A stretch of 64,000 nucleotides of DNA, from assembly GCF_014656455.1 (NCBI RefSeq), contig NZ_BNCL01000003.1, forward strand, positions 248,001 to 312,000. The letters are read 5' to 3'. Both the position numbers and the translations under genes were made by a program. How positions within the stretch are numbered: the stretch's first letter is position 1; each line of letters starts with the position of its first letter. The DNA comes from Paracoccus aerius (GTDB lineage Bacteria; Pseudomonadota; Alphaproteobacteria; Rhodobacterales; Rhodobacteraceae). This document shows positions 34,465 to 43,801 of this stretch, one piece after another. The notes below the pieces were generated by a model. It was not told the DNA's origin. It did not search any database and saw only the letters and a program-made list of their open reading frames with translations.

Positions 34465-35370
34465 ATGCACGGGAACGCTAAGGTCTTCATCCTGATGGCC
34501 GCCATGACCGCCTTGGTCATGGTGCTGGGCTGGATGCTGGGCGGACAGGGCGGCGCGGTGGTCGCGCTGCTGCTGGCGGGCGGCATGAACGTGTTTTCCT
34601 GGTGGAACAGCGACAAGATGGTCCTGCGCCAGCAGGGTGCGGTGGAACTGTCCCCCCAGCAGGGCGGCGATCTTTATGCCCTGACCGCCGAACTGGCGCG
34701 GCGGGCTGACCTGCCGATGCCCAAGCTTTATCTGCTGCCAACCGAACAGCCCAATGCCTTTGCCACCGGCCGCAACCCGGAAAACGCGGCGGTGGCGGTG
34801 ACGCAGGGCTTGGTCCGTGCCCTGTCGCGCGACGAGATCGCGGGCGTGATTGCCCATGAACTGGCCCATATCAAGCACCGCGACACGCTGACCATGACCG
34901 TCACCGCCACAATGGCCGGCGCCATCGCGATGATGGGCAACATGATGCTGTTCACCGGCGGGCGCGACGACCGGGGCGGCGGGCTTGGGGCGATCCTCGC
35001 GATGATCTTTGCTCCCATGGCCGCCATGATGGTGCAAATGGCGATCTCCCGAGCGCGGGAATTCGAGGCGGATGCGACCGGCGCGCAGATCTGCGGGCAG
35101 CCGCGTGCCTTGGCCTCGGCCCTTGCGAAGATCTCGCAGATGGCGGGGCGGGTGCTGAACATCCCGGCGGAAAAGAACCCGGCGGCGGCATCTATGTTCA
35201 TCGTCAACCCGCTGGGCGGGCTGCGCATGGACCGCCTGTTCGCCACCCATCCCGCGACCGAGGACCGGATCGCCCGCCTGATGGCGCTTGAGGGGCGGCC
35301 TGCCATGGCGGAACGGGCGTCCCCCATTCCCCGCAGCGGCCGCGATGACGGCCCCTGGGGGCGCGGATGA
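34465..35370 (+). CDS. htpX: Membrane metalloprotease HtpX
   Basis: Zinc-dependent M48 protease of 301 aa embedded in the inner membrane, which degrades misfolded membrane proteins alongside FtsH. Two N-terminal helices (about 5-25 and 28-48) are followed by the zinc motif [11 protein letters not shown], helices around 135-185 and the third zinc ligand in [28 protein letters not shown] marks the C-terminus. The start at 34465 has AAGGGGGT upstream. Its stop overlaps ruvB by 4 bases, so ruvC-ruvA-htpX-ruvB look like one transcript, an unusual placing for a stress protease. Confidence 0.94.
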   Translation: MHGNAKVFILMAAMTALVMVLGWMLGGQGGAVVALLLAGGMNVFSWWNSDKMVLRQQGAVELSPQQGGDLYALTAELARRADLPMPKLYLLPTEQPNAFATGRNPENAAVAVTQGLVRALSRDEIAGVIAHELAHIKHRDTLTMTVTATMAGAIAMMGNMMLFTGGRDDRGGGLGAILAMIFAPMAAMMVQMAISRAREFEADATGAQICGQPRALASALAKISQMAGRVLNIPAEKNPAAASMFIVNPLGGLRMDRLFATHPATEDRIARLMALEGRPAMAERASPIPRSGRDDGPWGRG

Positions 35371-36398
35371 TCCAGCCCGACCCGACCCTGCGACCCGAAC
35401 CGATGGACAGCGATTCCGAAGACCGCGCCCTGCGCCCGCAGATGCTGTCGGAATTCGTGGGCCAGGCCGATGCCCGCGCCAACCTGCGCGTCTTCATCGA
35501 AAGCGCCAAGATGCGCGGCAAGGCGATGGACCATACCCTGTTCTTCGGCCCGCCGGGCCTGGGCAAGACCACGCTGGCGCAGATCATGGCCCGCGAACTG
35601 GGCGTGAACTTTCGCATGACATCCGGACCGGTGCTGGCGCGGGCCGGCGATCTGGCCGCGATCCTGACCAACCTTGAAGCGCGGGACGTGCTGTTCATCG
35701 ACGAGATCCACCGCATGAACCCGGCGGTCGAGGAGATCCTTTATCCCGCGATGGAGGACTTCGAACTGGATCTGGTCATCGGCGAAGGCCCCGCCGCCCG
35801 CACCGTCCGGATCGAGTTGCAGCCCTTCACGCTGGTTGGCGCGACGACCCGGCTTGGCCTTCTGACGACGCCCCTGCGCGACCGTTTCGGCATTCCGACG
35901 CGGCTGGAATTCTATACGGTGGCCGAACTGGACCTGATCGTGCAGCGAGGCGCGCGGCTGATGGGCATCGACGCCGAACCCGACGGCACGCGAGAGATTG
36001 CCCGCCGTGCCCGTGGAACCCCCCGCATCGCGGGGCGGCTGCTGCGGCGCGTGGTGGACTTTGCCCTGGTCGAGGGGGACGGGCGGCTGACGCGAGGGAT
36101 CGCGGATACCGCCCTGACCCGCCTGGGCGTGGATGACATGGGTCTGGACGGCGCCGACAGGCGCTACCTGCTGCAGATGGCCGAACATTACGGTGGTGGT
36201 CCCGTGGGCGTGGAAACCCTGTCCGCTGCCCTGTCCGAAAGTCGCGACGCGATCGAAGAAGTGATCGAGCCTTACCTGCTGCAACAGGGACTGATTGCCC
36301 GGACGCCGCGCGGCCGGCAATTGACGTCGGGGGCGTGGCGTCACCTGGGGCTTGCTGCGCCGGCGCCGGCGCAGCAGGGGACATTGTTCGACGGCTGA
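35367..36398 (+). CDS. ruvB: Holliday junction branch migration ATPase RuvB
   Basis: AAA+ motor of 343 aa that drives branch migration with RuvA. Walker A is [14 protein letters not shown], Walker [16 protein letters not shown], sensor 1 [20 protein letters not shown] with the arginine finger, sensor 2 [15 protein letters not shown], and a winged-helix C-terminus ending in RTPRGRQLT. The ATG overlaps the htpX stop by 4 bases. Translation therefore depends on passage through htpX, not directly on ruvA. Confidence 0.96.
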   Translation: MIQPDPTLRPEPMDSDSEDRALRPQMLSEFVGQADARANLRVFIESAKMRGKAMDHTLFFGPPGLGKTTLAQIMARELGVNFRMTSGPVLARAGDLAAILTNLEARDVLFIDEIHRMNPAVEEILYPAMEDFELDLVIGEGPAARTVRIELQPFTLVGATTRLGLLTTPLRDRFGIPTRLEFYTVAELDLIVQRGARLMGIDAEPDGTREIARRARGTPRIAGRLLRRVVDFALVEGDGRLTRGIADTALTRLGVDDMGLDGADRRYLLQMAEHYGGGPVGVETLSAALSESRDAIEEVIEPYLLQQGLIARTPRGRQLTSGAWRHLGLAAPAPAQQGTLFDG

Positions 36399-36419
36399 GG
36401 TTTGGGTGGCAGGTCGGGG

Positions 36420-36481
36420 AGGGGCGCTGCCCCTGCCGCGCGTGCCGCGCAGCCCCCCGGGATATTTGTGCACGGAAGATG
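36420..36481 (+). repeat. Intergenic hairpin-plus-29-mer element, copy A
   Basis: Composite element between the convergent ruvB and folD genes: a small hairpin AGGGGC-GCT-GCCCCT, a GCGC-rich palindrome (about 36437-36450) and a 29-base tail (36453-36481) that matches copy B at 47979-48007 in 24 of 29 positions after reverse complementing. Consensus of the tail core: GGATAYTTGKGCACRGAAGA. It lies just past the folD stop on the minus strand and may also end transcription. Confidence 0.6.
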
Positions 36482-36494
36482 ATGGGGTTGCCCG

Positions 36495-37388
36495 TCAGGG
36501 CGTCAAACCCTGGGGATCGGGCAGGCCGTTGGCACGGGCGGTTGCGGTCAAGGTGTTGGCCAGCAGGCAGGCAATGGTCATCGGGCCGACGCCGCCTGGA
36601 ACCGGGGTGATCGCGCCCGCGAATTGGCTGGCAGAAACGAAATCGACATCGCCGACCAGCCCGTCATCGGTGCGGTTGATGCCAACGTCGATCACAACCG
36701 CGCCCGGCTTGATCCAGTCGCCTTGCACGAAACGGGCGCGTCCGACCGCGGCGACAACGATATCGGCCTGTCGGCACAGGTCCCGCAGGTTCGCGGTGCG
36801 GGAATGGGCCACGGTGACCGTCGCGCTGTCGCGCAGCAGAAGTTGCGCCATGGGTTTGCCGACGATGTTGCTGCGGCCGATAACAAGGGCATTCTTGCCG
36901 GACAGGCTGCCCAACTGGTCGCGCAGCAGCATCAGGCAACCCAGCGGCGTGCAGGGCACCATCGCCTTCTGCCCCGTGGCCAGACGCCCCACGTTCAGGA
37001 TGTGGAAGCCGTCCACGTCCTTGGCCGGGTCGATGGCATTGATGACGGCGGCCTCGTCCATGTGGCGGGGCAGGGGCAGTTGCACCAGAATGCCGTTGAC
37101 CGCCGGATCCGCGTTCAGCCGGTCGATCAGCGCCAGAAGATCGGCCTGCGGCGTGTCGGCGGGCAACCGGTGTTCGAACGAGTTCATGCCGACTTCGCGC
37201 GTCATCCGTCCCTTGGACCGGATATAGACCTCGCTTGCCGGATCTTCGCCAACCAGCACGACCGCCAGGCCCGGGGTGATGCCCTGGGTCTTCAGGGCTG
37301 CAACGGCGGTCCCGATGCGGGTGCGCAAGCCGGCGGCAAAGGCCTTGCCGTCAATCAGCGTGGCGGTCAGGGGCGATGTTGCTGTCAC
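36495..37388 (-). CDS. folD: Methylenetetrahydrofolate dehydrogenase/cyclohydrolase FolD
   Basis: Bifunctional enzyme of 297 aa that interconverts 5,10-methylene-, methenyl- and 10-formyl-tetrahydrofolate. Signatures: the [17 protein letters not shown] region around the catalytic lysine, [23 protein letters not shown], the NADP-binding [17 protein letters not shown] and the C-terminal [13 protein letters not shown]. The start is GTG at 37388, with GGAG 7 bases upstream, overlapping the stop of the chorismate mutase gene by 4 bases (GTGA). The two are therefore coupled although their pathways differ. Confidence 0.94.
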   Translation of the reverse strand: MTATSPLTATLIDGKAFAAGLRTRIGTAVAALKTQGITPGLAVVLVGEDPASEVYIRSKGRMTREVGMNSFEHRLPADTPQADLLALIDRLNADPAVNGILVQLPLPRHMDEAAVINAIDPAKDVDGFHILNVGRLATGQKAMVPCTPLGCLMLLRDQLGSLSGKNALVIGRSNIVGKPMAQLLLRDSATVTVAHSRTANLRDLCRQADIVVAAVGRARFVQGDWIKPGAVVIDVGINRTDDGLVGDVDFVSASQFAGAITPVPGGVGPMTIACLLANTLTATARANGLPDPQGLTP

Positions 37389-37684
37389 GGGCGGTCTCCG
37401 TTCAGGTAGCGGTCTTCCTGCGCGATGGCGGCTTCGACCAGTTGGCGCCAGATATTCTCGATCAGGGCGGGATCCAGACCGCGGGATGCGGCGTGGCGAC
37501 CCGCGTTTGCGACCACTTCCTCGACCCGGTCGTCGATCCGGGCGGGCAGGCCGATCTGTTCCTTGATCTTGGCGGCGCGGGCGATCAGGGCGTGGCGCTG
37601 TGCCAGAAGGCCCACAAGCTGTTCGTCCAGGGCGTCGATATGGGCGCGCAAGGTCGCCATGTCCGAGATGTCGTCGATCTGCAT
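37385..37684 (-). CDS. Chorismate mutase, AroQ type
   Basis: Small all-helical enzyme of 99 aa that rearranges chorismate to prephenate on the way to phenylalanine and tyrosine. The AroQ fold pattern is visible: [30 protein letters not shown] in helix 1 with the active-site arginine, R-x(2)-R-like residues in [11 protein letters not shown], and the C-terminal [14 protein letters not shown]. The ATG at 37684 follows GGAGGG. A longer frame from 37717 lacks a ribosome site. Isochorismate-pyruvate lyase is an alternative because the families are close. It sits between ftsH and folD in a two-gene operon with folD. Confidence 0.82.
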   Translation of the reverse strand: MQIDDISDMATLRAHIDALDEQLVGLLAQRHALIARAAKIKEQIGLPARIDDRVEEVVANAGRHAASRGLDPALIENIWRQLVEAAIAQEDRYLNGDRP

Positions 37685-37749
37685 CGGACCCTCCGTTTGT
37701 TTGGCAGGGGGATGCACCGGGCGGCCGGAGGGTGCAAGGCCAAAGAAAA

Positions 37750-37768
37750 CCCCGGCGCGAGGCCGGGG
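37750..37768 (-). terminator. Rho-independent terminator after ftsH
   Basis: CCCCGGC / GCCGGGG stem with a 5-base loop, followed on the minus strand by TTTTCTTT. It lies 10 bases past the ftsH stop and separates the tol-pal-ftsH run from the chorismate mutase-folD operon. Confidence 0.85.
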
Positions 37769-37777
37769 CTTGTCGGT

Positions 37778-39667
37778 TCATGCAGGGGCGGGATCGCCGC
37801 CCGTGGCAGGCTTGCCCGCCTTGGGGATCGCCGTGACCGAGGGGATCAGGCTGCTGGGCGTGTCATCGTCGCCGCCCAGGGTTTCCCCGCGAAGGACCTT
37901 GCCGATCTCCTCGCCGGTCAGCGTCTCGTATTCCAGCAGGCCCTGGGCCAGCCGCTCGAACTCGGCCTCTTTCTCGATCAGGATGCGGCGTGCGTCCTGA
38001 TAGCCCTGCTCGATCAGATCGCGGACTTCCTGCTCGATCAGTTCCTTGGTCGCGGCGGAAATCGAGAAGCCACCGGTCGAGCCGTTATAGCCTTCATGCG
38101 CTTCGGCATAGTCGATGTTGCCGACCTTGTCGGACATGCCCCACCGCATCACCATCGCCCGGGCCAACTGGCTGGCCTGCTGGATGTCGCCGGCGGGGCC
38201 GTTGGACACGCCTTCCTCGCCATATTTGATGATCTCGGCAGCCTTGCCGGCCATGGTCATGGCTAGCTTCTGCTTGGCCTCGTCCTTGTGGAAGTTCAGG
38301 CGGTCCATTTCCGGAAGGGACACCACCATGCCCAGGGCACCGCCGCGCGGGATGATCGTGGCCTTGTAGACCGGGTCGCATTTCGGCAGGCTCAGGCCGA
38401 CGACCGCGTGACCGGCCTCGTGATAGGCGGTCTTTTCCTTCTGCTCGGGCGTCAGGACCATGCTGCGGCGTTCCACGCCCAGCATGACCTTGTCCTTGGC
38501 ATTCTCGAAATCTTCCATGCTGACAAATCGGCGGCCGATGCGGGCCGCCATCAAGGCGGCCTCGTTCACCAGGTTCATCAGGTCGGCGCCCGAGAAGCCC
38601 GGCGTGCCGCGGGCGATGATTCGCAGGTCCACGTCGGGGCCGACCGGCACCTTGCGGGCATGGACGGACAGGATCTTCTCGCGCCCCTTGATGTCGGGAT
38701 TGGGGACGTGGATCTGGCGGTCGAAGCGGCCGGGGCGCAGCAGGGCGGGGTCCAGCACGTCGCGGCGGTTGGTGGCGGCGACGATGATGATGCCCTCGTT
38801 GGCCTCGAACCCGTCCATTTCCACCAGAAGCTGGTTCAGCGTCTGTTCGCGTTCGTCGTTGCCGCCGCCGATGCCCACGCCACGGGCGCGGCCCACGGCG
38901 TCGATCTCGTCGATGAAGACGATGCAGGGGGCGGATTTCTTGGCCTGCTCGAACATGTCGCGGACACGGGATGCGCCGACGCCCACGAACATTTCGACGA
39001 AATCGGACCCCGAGATGGTGAAGAAGGGCACGCCCGCCTCGCCCGCGATGGCGCGGGCCAGCAGCGTTTTACCCGTGCCCGGAGGGCCGACCAGCAGCGC
39101 GCCTTTCGGGATCTTGCCGCCCAGACGGCTGAATTTCTGCGGGTTGCGCAGGAACTCGACGATCTCCTCAAGCTCTTCCTTGGCCTCGTCGATGCCGGCC
39201 ACATCGTCAAAGGTGACGCGGCCGTGCTTTTCTGTCAGCAGCTTGGCGCGCGACTTGCCAAAGCCCATCGCGCCGCCTTTGCCGCCGCCCTGCATCCGGT
39301 TCATGAAGAAGATCCAGACCCCGATCAGCAGGATGAAGGGCAGCCAGACGCCCAGCAGCGACATGAAGCCCGACTGCTGCTGGGGCACGACCTTCACATC
39401 CACGTTCTTGGAGATCAGCCGGTCCGCGATCTCCTCGCCCTGGGGGCGGATGGCGACATACTGGTTGCCATCCGTGCCGGTGACGGCCAGTTCCTCTCCA
39501 TCGATGGTGACCGAGGCGATCTGGTCGTTATCCACCCGCTGGATGAAATCGGAATAGCTGATCTGCCGGCTGTTCATGGTGGTGGCGCCGTCGCTGAACA
39601 GGTTGAATAGCGCCAGGATCATCAGGAAAAGGACGACCCAGAAGGCCAGATTACGTGCGTTGCCCAA
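37778..39667 (-). CDS. ftsH: ATP-dependent zinc metalloprotease FtsH
   Basis: Inner-membrane AAA+ protease of 629 aa for quality control and regulated turnover. Two N-terminal helices (about 5-25 and 104-124) flank a periplasmic domain; then comes the AAA module with Walker [14 protein letters not shown], Walker [17 protein letters not shown], the pore motif [17 protein letters not shown], the SRH region [19 protein letters not shown], and the zinc site [10 protein letters not shown]. The start is TTG at 39667, supported by GGAGGT 7 bases upstream. It follows tilS at 57 bases, as in many alphaproteobacteria. Confidence 0.96.
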   Translation of the reverse strand: MGNARNLAFWVVLFLMILALFNLFSDGATTMNSRQISYSDFIQRVDNDQIASVTIDGEELAVTGTDGNQYVAIRPQGEEIADRLISKNVDVKVVPQQQSGFMSLLGVWLPFILLIGVWIFFMNRMQGGGKGGAMGFGKSRAKLLTEKHGRVTFDDVAGIDEAKEELEEIVEFLRNPQKFSRLGGKIPKGALLVGPPGTGKTLLARAIAGEAGVPFFTISGSDFVEMFVGVGASRVRDMFEQAKKSAPCIVFIDEIDAVGRARGVGIGGGNDEREQTLNQLLVEMDGFEANEGIIIVAATNRRDVLDPALLRPGRFDRQIHVPNPDIKGREKILSVHARKVPVGPDVDLRIIARGTPGFSGADLMNLVNEAALMAARIGRRFVSMEDFENAKDKVMLGVERRSMVLTPEQKEKTAYHEAGHAVVGLSLPKCDPVYKATIIPRGGALGMVVSLPEMDRLNFHKDEAKQKLAMTMAGKAAEIIKYGEEGVSNGPAGDIQQASQLARAMVMRWGMSDKVGNIDYAEAHEGYNGSTGGFSISAATKELIEQEVRDLIEQGYQDARRILIEKEAEFERLAQGLLEYETLTGEEIGKVLRGETLGGDDDTPSSLIPSVTAIPKAGKPATGGDPAPA

Positions 39668-39724
39668 TATCGGACCTCCGGCGGAAAGCGGTTTGGCTTG
39701 AAAATAGGGATTCTGGGCGCAGGT

Positions 39725-40960
39725 TCAATGCGCCATCACCAGCCTGCGGAAATGTGACGCAACCCGGACCGGGAAGATCTCGAAGGGTGCCTGCGGGCGG
39801 ACCAGAGGCGCGGCCACCAGACGGTCGCCTTCCCAGACGGCAGGGCTGGCGGCAGCCTCGTCCCGCGACAGGCCCGCAAGCCGCCATTTGACGCGCGCGA
39901 CCTCGCCCAAGCCCAGGGCCGCGACATGCTGGCCAGGCCTCAAGCCCTTGACCTCCCACCGGTTGTCCCAAATCCCGTCCTGGACTTCCGGCGCCCGCAG
40001 CGCAGCGGCGGTTTCCCGGAACAGCCGGATGCGGTCCCCGGCCGGTTCGATCAGCGCGCCGTCCAGCGTGACACGATGCCCCGTGGCGACTGCGTTCAGT
40101 GCGTGCAGGACCGTGGCGCGGCGAGGCGGATAATCCGCGCCGGTGATCCAGCGGCAGGCCGCGACGATCAGGCGGCGGCGGATTTCGGGCGGGGCGTCCT
40201 GATAGGCCCGGCGCGGCAGGGTCAGCCTGCCGTCCCGCGCCTCGGCCTCGCGGGCGGCATGGGCGGCATAGTGGGACAGCGCGTCCCTGGCTTCCTGGAT
40301 GTGGCAGGCGGCGCGGGCCAGGGCGGGAACGTCCAGGCCCATCGCCTGCATGGCCTGCCGGATGCGGACGCGGTCGAAGTCGGTGTTGTCGTTGCTGGGA
40401 TCGTCGATCCAGGCGATCCCGCGCGCCCGCAGCCAGTCGCGCAGGTCCTGCCGTCCGGTGCCCAGCATCGGCCGCAGCCAGCGGGTGCCGAAGGCATCGC
40501 GCCATTCCGCCATCGAGGCCAGCCCATCGATCCCTGATCCGCGCGCCAGGCGCATCATCAGCGTTTCGGCCTGGTCGTCCGCCGTATGCCCCAGGACCAC
40601 CGCCGACAGCCCGTTGCGCTGCGCCCATCCCGCCAGCAGGCGCAGCCGGGCGTCGCGGGCATTGGCCATCAGGTTCCCGGCATCCGTTCCCCGCTGCCAC
40701 AAGAGTGTCGCATGGGACAGCCCAAGGGCGCGGGCGGCCCGGCCGACCTGGCGCGCTTCATCGGCACTTTCCGTGCGCAGGCCGTGATCCACGGTGGCGA
40801 CCATGATCCGGCGGCCGCGTCCCCATTCGGCCATCAGATGCATCAGCGCGACCGAATCCCCGCCGCCGGACACCGCCACGCCGATCGCGGGCATGTCGCC
40901 TGCCAGCCGGTCCAGGGCTGCGTGAACGCGGAAGGCTGGATCGGCGGCGGGCAGGGTCAT
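39725..40960 (-). CDS. tilS: tRNA(Ile)-lysidine synthetase TilS
   Basis: Modifies C34 of the CAU-anticodon isoleucine tRNA to lysidine so that it reads AUA; essential in most bacteria. The protein is 411 aa. The PP-loop signature VAVSGGGDSVALMHL is near residue 27, followed by VDHGLRTES, ARDARLRLLAGWAQRNG, LGHTADDQAETLMMRLARGSG and RPMLGTGRQDLRDWLRARGIAWIDDPSNDN. The C-terminal half is divergent. The start at 40960 lies 7 bases after the cpoB stop with no clear ribosome site, so translation is likely coupled to cpoB. Confidence 0.93.
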   Translation of the reverse strand: MTLPAADPAFRVHAALDRLAGDMPAIGVAVSGGGDSVALMHLMAEWGRGRRIMVATVDHGLRTESADEARQVGRAARALGLSHATLLWQRGTDAGNLMANARDARLRLLAGWAQRNGLSAVVLGHTADDQAETLMMRLARGSGIDGLASMAEWRDAFGTRWLRPMLGTGRQDLRDWLRARGIAWIDDPSNDNTDFDRVRIRQAMQAMGLDVPALARAACHIQEARDALSHYAAHAAREAEARDGRLTLPRRAYQDAPPEIRRRLIVAACRWITGADYPPRRATVLHALNAVATGHRVTLDGALIEPAGDRIRLFRETAAALRAPEVQDGIWDNRWEVKGLRPGQHVAALGLGEVARVKWRLAGLSRDEAAASPAVWEGDRLVAAPLVRPQAPFEIFPVRVASHFRRLVMAH

Positions 40961-40967
40961 GGCGCGG

Positions 40968-41879
40968 CTATTGATGTTCGGCCAGATCAGCCTCGGCCTC
41001 TCCCTCGGCATTGAAGCCGGGGGGCAACGCACCCAGGTCGTTGCTGCCGCAGGCCAGCCGGCTCATCCGCGTCTCGGCCTCGGCGGCGAAGGGGGTGCCG
41101 GGGAAGCGGGCGGGGATTTCGGCCAGATACAGGCAGGAGGCGGTGGAATCGCCCTCGCCTTCGATCACGCGGGCGATGCCCAGCAGGCTTTCGGCGGCAC
41201 GCGGACCGTCGGGATCGGCCGAGAAGCCTTCCAGCCAGGCGGCCGCCGCCCCGCGCAGGTCGCCCGCGCTGTCCAGGGCCGCGCCGCGCAAGAACAGGGC
41301 TTCGGCCGTCAGGGCGCCTCCGGCATGGGTCTGGGCGACGGTGCCGAACATATCGGCCGCCCGACGGAAATCGCCGCTGGCCATGACCTGGCGCGCCGCG
41401 TCGAAATCGGCCTGCTCGCCCGCCGAGGCCGGCTTGCTGCCAGGCTGCTGCGGCGTTGCAGGCAGGGCGGGCGCGGTCGGGCCACCAGGCAGGCTGCCGG
41501 GCAGGCGGCCGGGATCGGGCGTGGTCAGGGCGGCCAGATCGCAGGTTTCGTCCATTTCGCACAGCCGGAATTCGAGGTCGGCGATGCGGCGGTTGCTGTC
41601 GGCAATGATCCGGTCGATGCGGTTCTGCAACTGCTCGGTCCGATCGGTCAGCCGCGCCAGGTGCTGCTCCATCGCGTTCATGCGGTCGATGGCGGCGTCG
41701 CCGCCTGCGGCCTGGAAGCCCTCGGCCCCCGAGGCGACAAGGTCGGACCGCAAGGACTGCAACTGGCCGCGCACCGCGTTCAGCTCGGCCCGCAGATCGG
41801 CCAGGCCGGGTTCCTGGGCCGCAAGCGGCAGGGCCACCGTCACGGCCAGCGCGGCTGCGGCGATGACGCGAAGGATCAC
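40968..41879 (-). CDS. cpoB: Tol-Pal cell division coordinator CpoB (YbgF)
   Basis: Periplasmic protein of 303 aa linking Tol-Pal function to septal peptidoglycan synthesis. A signal peptide (1-21, ending PLAAQ) is followed by a coiled-coil trimerisation segment (about 25-105, DLRAELNAVRGQLQSLRSDL ... LTDRTEQLQNRIDRI), a Pro/Gly/Ala linker and a TPR domain (about 150-285, DFDAARQVMASGDFRRAADMF ... SLLGIARVIEGEGDSTASCLYL). The start is GTG, overlapping the pal stop by 4 bases. Position at the end of the tol-pal genes confirms the identity. Confidence 0.9.
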   Translation of the reverse strand: MILRVIAAAALAVTVALPLAAQEPGLADLRAELNAVRGQLQSLRSDLVASGAEGFQAAGGDAAIDRMNAMEQHLARLTDRTEQLQNRIDRIIADSNRRIADLEFRLCEMDETCDLAALTTPDPGRLPGSLPGGPTAPALPATPQQPGSKPASAGEQADFDAARQVMASGDFRRAADMFGTVAQTHAGGALTAEALFLRGAALDSAGDLRGAAAAWLEGFSADPDGPRAAESLLGIARVIEGEGDSTASCLYLAEIPARFPGTPFAAEAETRMSRLACGSNDLGALPPGFNAEGEAEADLAEHQ

Positions 41880-42415
41880 GATCCGGCCCCCGTGGCGCTG
41901 ACCACGGTCACGGCCCGGCGGTTGTTGGCATAGCAGGCCTCGTCCGAGCAGACCTCGCGCGGGCGTTCCTTGCCAAAGCTCAGCGTGCGGATGCGGTCAG
42001 AACCCACGCCTTGCGCGATCAGGTATTCCTGCACCGCACTGGCGCGGCGCGCGCCAAGGGCGAGGTTGTATTCGCGCGTGCCGGTTTCCTCGGCATGGCC
42101 CTGGACGACGGCGCTGAAGTTGGTGTGCGTCTTCAGCCATTCCGCCTGGCGCGCCAGGATGCCGCGCGCCTCGGTCGTCAGGGCGGTCTGGTTGGCGGGG
42201 AACAGCACCGTGTTGCCCACGCTGTTGTTGAAGTATTCCGCCGTGGCCTGGGCACCCAGCACCCCGCCCGCAAGGTCGCCCTGATACAGCGCGCCGCCCG
42301 CGGCATTGGCATAGGGATCGACCACCGGCGCCTGGACGACCGGCGGCGCAGGTTGCGCGCAGGCGGCGAGGGTCAGCAGCAGGGCGGCGGCAGTGGGCTT
42401 TTTCCAGACGATCAT
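41876..42415 (-). CDS. pal: Peptidoglycan-associated lipoprotein Pal
   Basis: Outer-membrane lipoprotein of 179 aa whose OmpA-like domain binds peptidoglycan and TolB. The signal peptide ends in the lipobox LAAC (lipidated cysteine near residue 19). A Pro/Ala-rich tether (about 20-50) precedes the OmpA domain, with NTVLFPANQTALT, VVQGHAEETGTREYNLALGARRASAVQEYL and SFGKERPREVCSDEACYANNRRAV, including the arginine pair that contacts peptidoglycan. AAGGATAG lies ahead of the ATG. It overlaps cpoB by 4 bases. Confidence 0.95.
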   Translation of the reverse strand: MIVWKKPTAAALLLTLAACAQPAPPVVQAPVVDPYANAAGGALYQGDLAGGVLGAQATAEYFNNSVGNTVLFPANQTALTTEARGILARQAEWLKTHTNFSAVVQGHAEETGTREYNLALGARRASAVQEYLIAQGVGSDRIRTLSFGKERPREVCSDEACYANNRRAVTVVSATGAGS

Positions 42416-42440
42416 CGGGCTATCCTTCCGGCGCGGTGGC

Positions 42441-43757
42441 TCAGGGCATCAACGGACCCCAAGAAGGATCCGAGGCGGCAAAGTCAAGGCTCAGCGGTCG
42501 CATATTGCGCCCGGTGATGTCCACCGAATGCAGCTTCGGCTGGCCGTTTCCGCCGGGCGCGACCCGCGTGAACATCACCACGCGGCCATTGGGGGCCCAG
42601 GTCGGGGACTCGTCAAGGAAAGATTCGGTCAGGGTCTTTTCGGCCGATCCGTCCGTGCGCATCGTGGCGATGTGGAAGCGGTCGCCGACCTGCTTGGTAA
42701 AGGCGATCAGGTCCCCTTTGGGCGACCATGCGGGCGATCCGTAGCGCCCGTCGCCGAAGCTGATCCGCGTCGGCTCGCCGCCGTTCACGCCCACGACGTA
42801 AAGCTGCGGATTGCCGGACCTGTCGGATTCGAACACGATCCGCTGGCCGTCGGGGCTGAAGCTGGGCGCGGTATCGATCGAGGGCGACTGCACCAGCGGC
42901 CGCTGCGCGCCCGAGGCCGCGTCCATCAGCCAGATATCGGTATTGCCGCCCTGTTCGCGGGAATAGACGATCCAGCGTCCGTCCGGGCTGAAGCGGGGCG
43001 AAAAGGCCATGCTGTTCGCGTCCTGCGTCAGCGGGCGCGACGACACGGTGGCGATGTCCAGCACCCGGATCTGCGGGAAGCCGCTGTCGAAGCTGGTATA
43101 AACCAGCCGCCGCCCGTCGCGCGAGAACTGCGGCGCCAGCACCAGCGAGGCGCTGTCCGTCATCCACAGGATGTTCTGGCCGTCATAGTCCATGACCCCG
43201 ATGCGCTTGATCCGCGCGTCCTTGGGACCGATTTCCTGCACAAAGGCCACGCGGCTGTCGAAATAGGGCTGTTCACCCGTCAGACGGGCATAGATCTGGT
43301 CGGCGATCTTGTGGGCCGCGCGGCGCCAGTCTGTCGCGCGGGCGTCGAACTGCATTCCGTCGCCCTGCGGCTGGCCCGCGAAGACGTCATACAGCCGGAA
43401 CTTCACGCTGATCGCGTCGCCCGACTGCGTCACCTCGGCCGAGACAAGCGCCTGGGCACTGGCCGCCCGCCAGTCCTCATAGGCGATCGCCTCGCCAAAG
43501 CTGCCGGGCGCGGCGGCCGCGCCTGCGGCGATCTCGCGGAACAGGCCGGTGCCGGTCAGGTCGGCTGCGACCACGTCGCGGACCCGCTGCGCGACCTCGG
43601 CATCGCCGTGGAAGGCGGGAATGGCGATCGCCATCGGCTCGGTCACACCATCGGTGATCTCGATCTTCAGCGGCCCGTCCTGCGCCAGGGCGGGTAGGGC
43701 GGGCACTGCGACGGCGGCCAGCGCCATCGACAGGGTCACGGTCAGCGTCCGAAGCAT
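42441..43757 (-). CDS. tolB: Tol-Pal system beta-propeller protein TolB
   Basis: Periplasmic protein of 438 aa that moves between Pal and TolA. The signal peptide MLRTLTVTLSMALAAVAVPALPALAQ is followed by the N-terminal alpha/beta domain (about 30-165) and a six-bladed propeller with WD40-like repeats such as PQFSRDGRRLVYTSF, PRFSPDGRWIVYSRE, PSFSPDGQRIVFESDRSG and PAWSPKGDLIAFTK. I prefer the second of two adjacent ATGs (43757) because GAGG is then 5 bases upstream instead of 2. Confidence 0.94.
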   Translation of the reverse strand: MLRTLTVTLSMALAAVAVPALPALAQDGPLKIEITDGVTEPMAIAIPAFHGDAEVAQRVRDVVAADLTGTGLFREIAAGAAAAPGSFGEAIAYEDWRAASAQALVSAEVTQSGDAISVKFRLYDVFAGQPQGDGMQFDARATDWRRAAHKIADQIYARLTGEQPYFDSRVAFVQEIGPKDARIKRIGVMDYDGQNILWMTDSASLVLAPQFSRDGRRLVYTSFDSGFPQIRVLDIATVSSRPLTQDANSMAFSPRFSPDGRWIVYSREQGGNTDIWLMDAASGAQRPLVQSPSIDTAPSFSPDGQRIVFESDRSGNPQLYVVGVNGGEPTRISFGDGRYGSPAWSPKGDLIAFTKQVGDRFHIATMRTDGSAEKTLTESFLDESPTWAPNGRVVMFTRVAPGGNGQPKLHSVDITGRNMRPLSLDFAASDPSWGPLMP

Positions 43758-43801
43758 CATATCCTCATCATCCTTGCGACAGGGCCGGGAAATCCCCGGC
43801 G

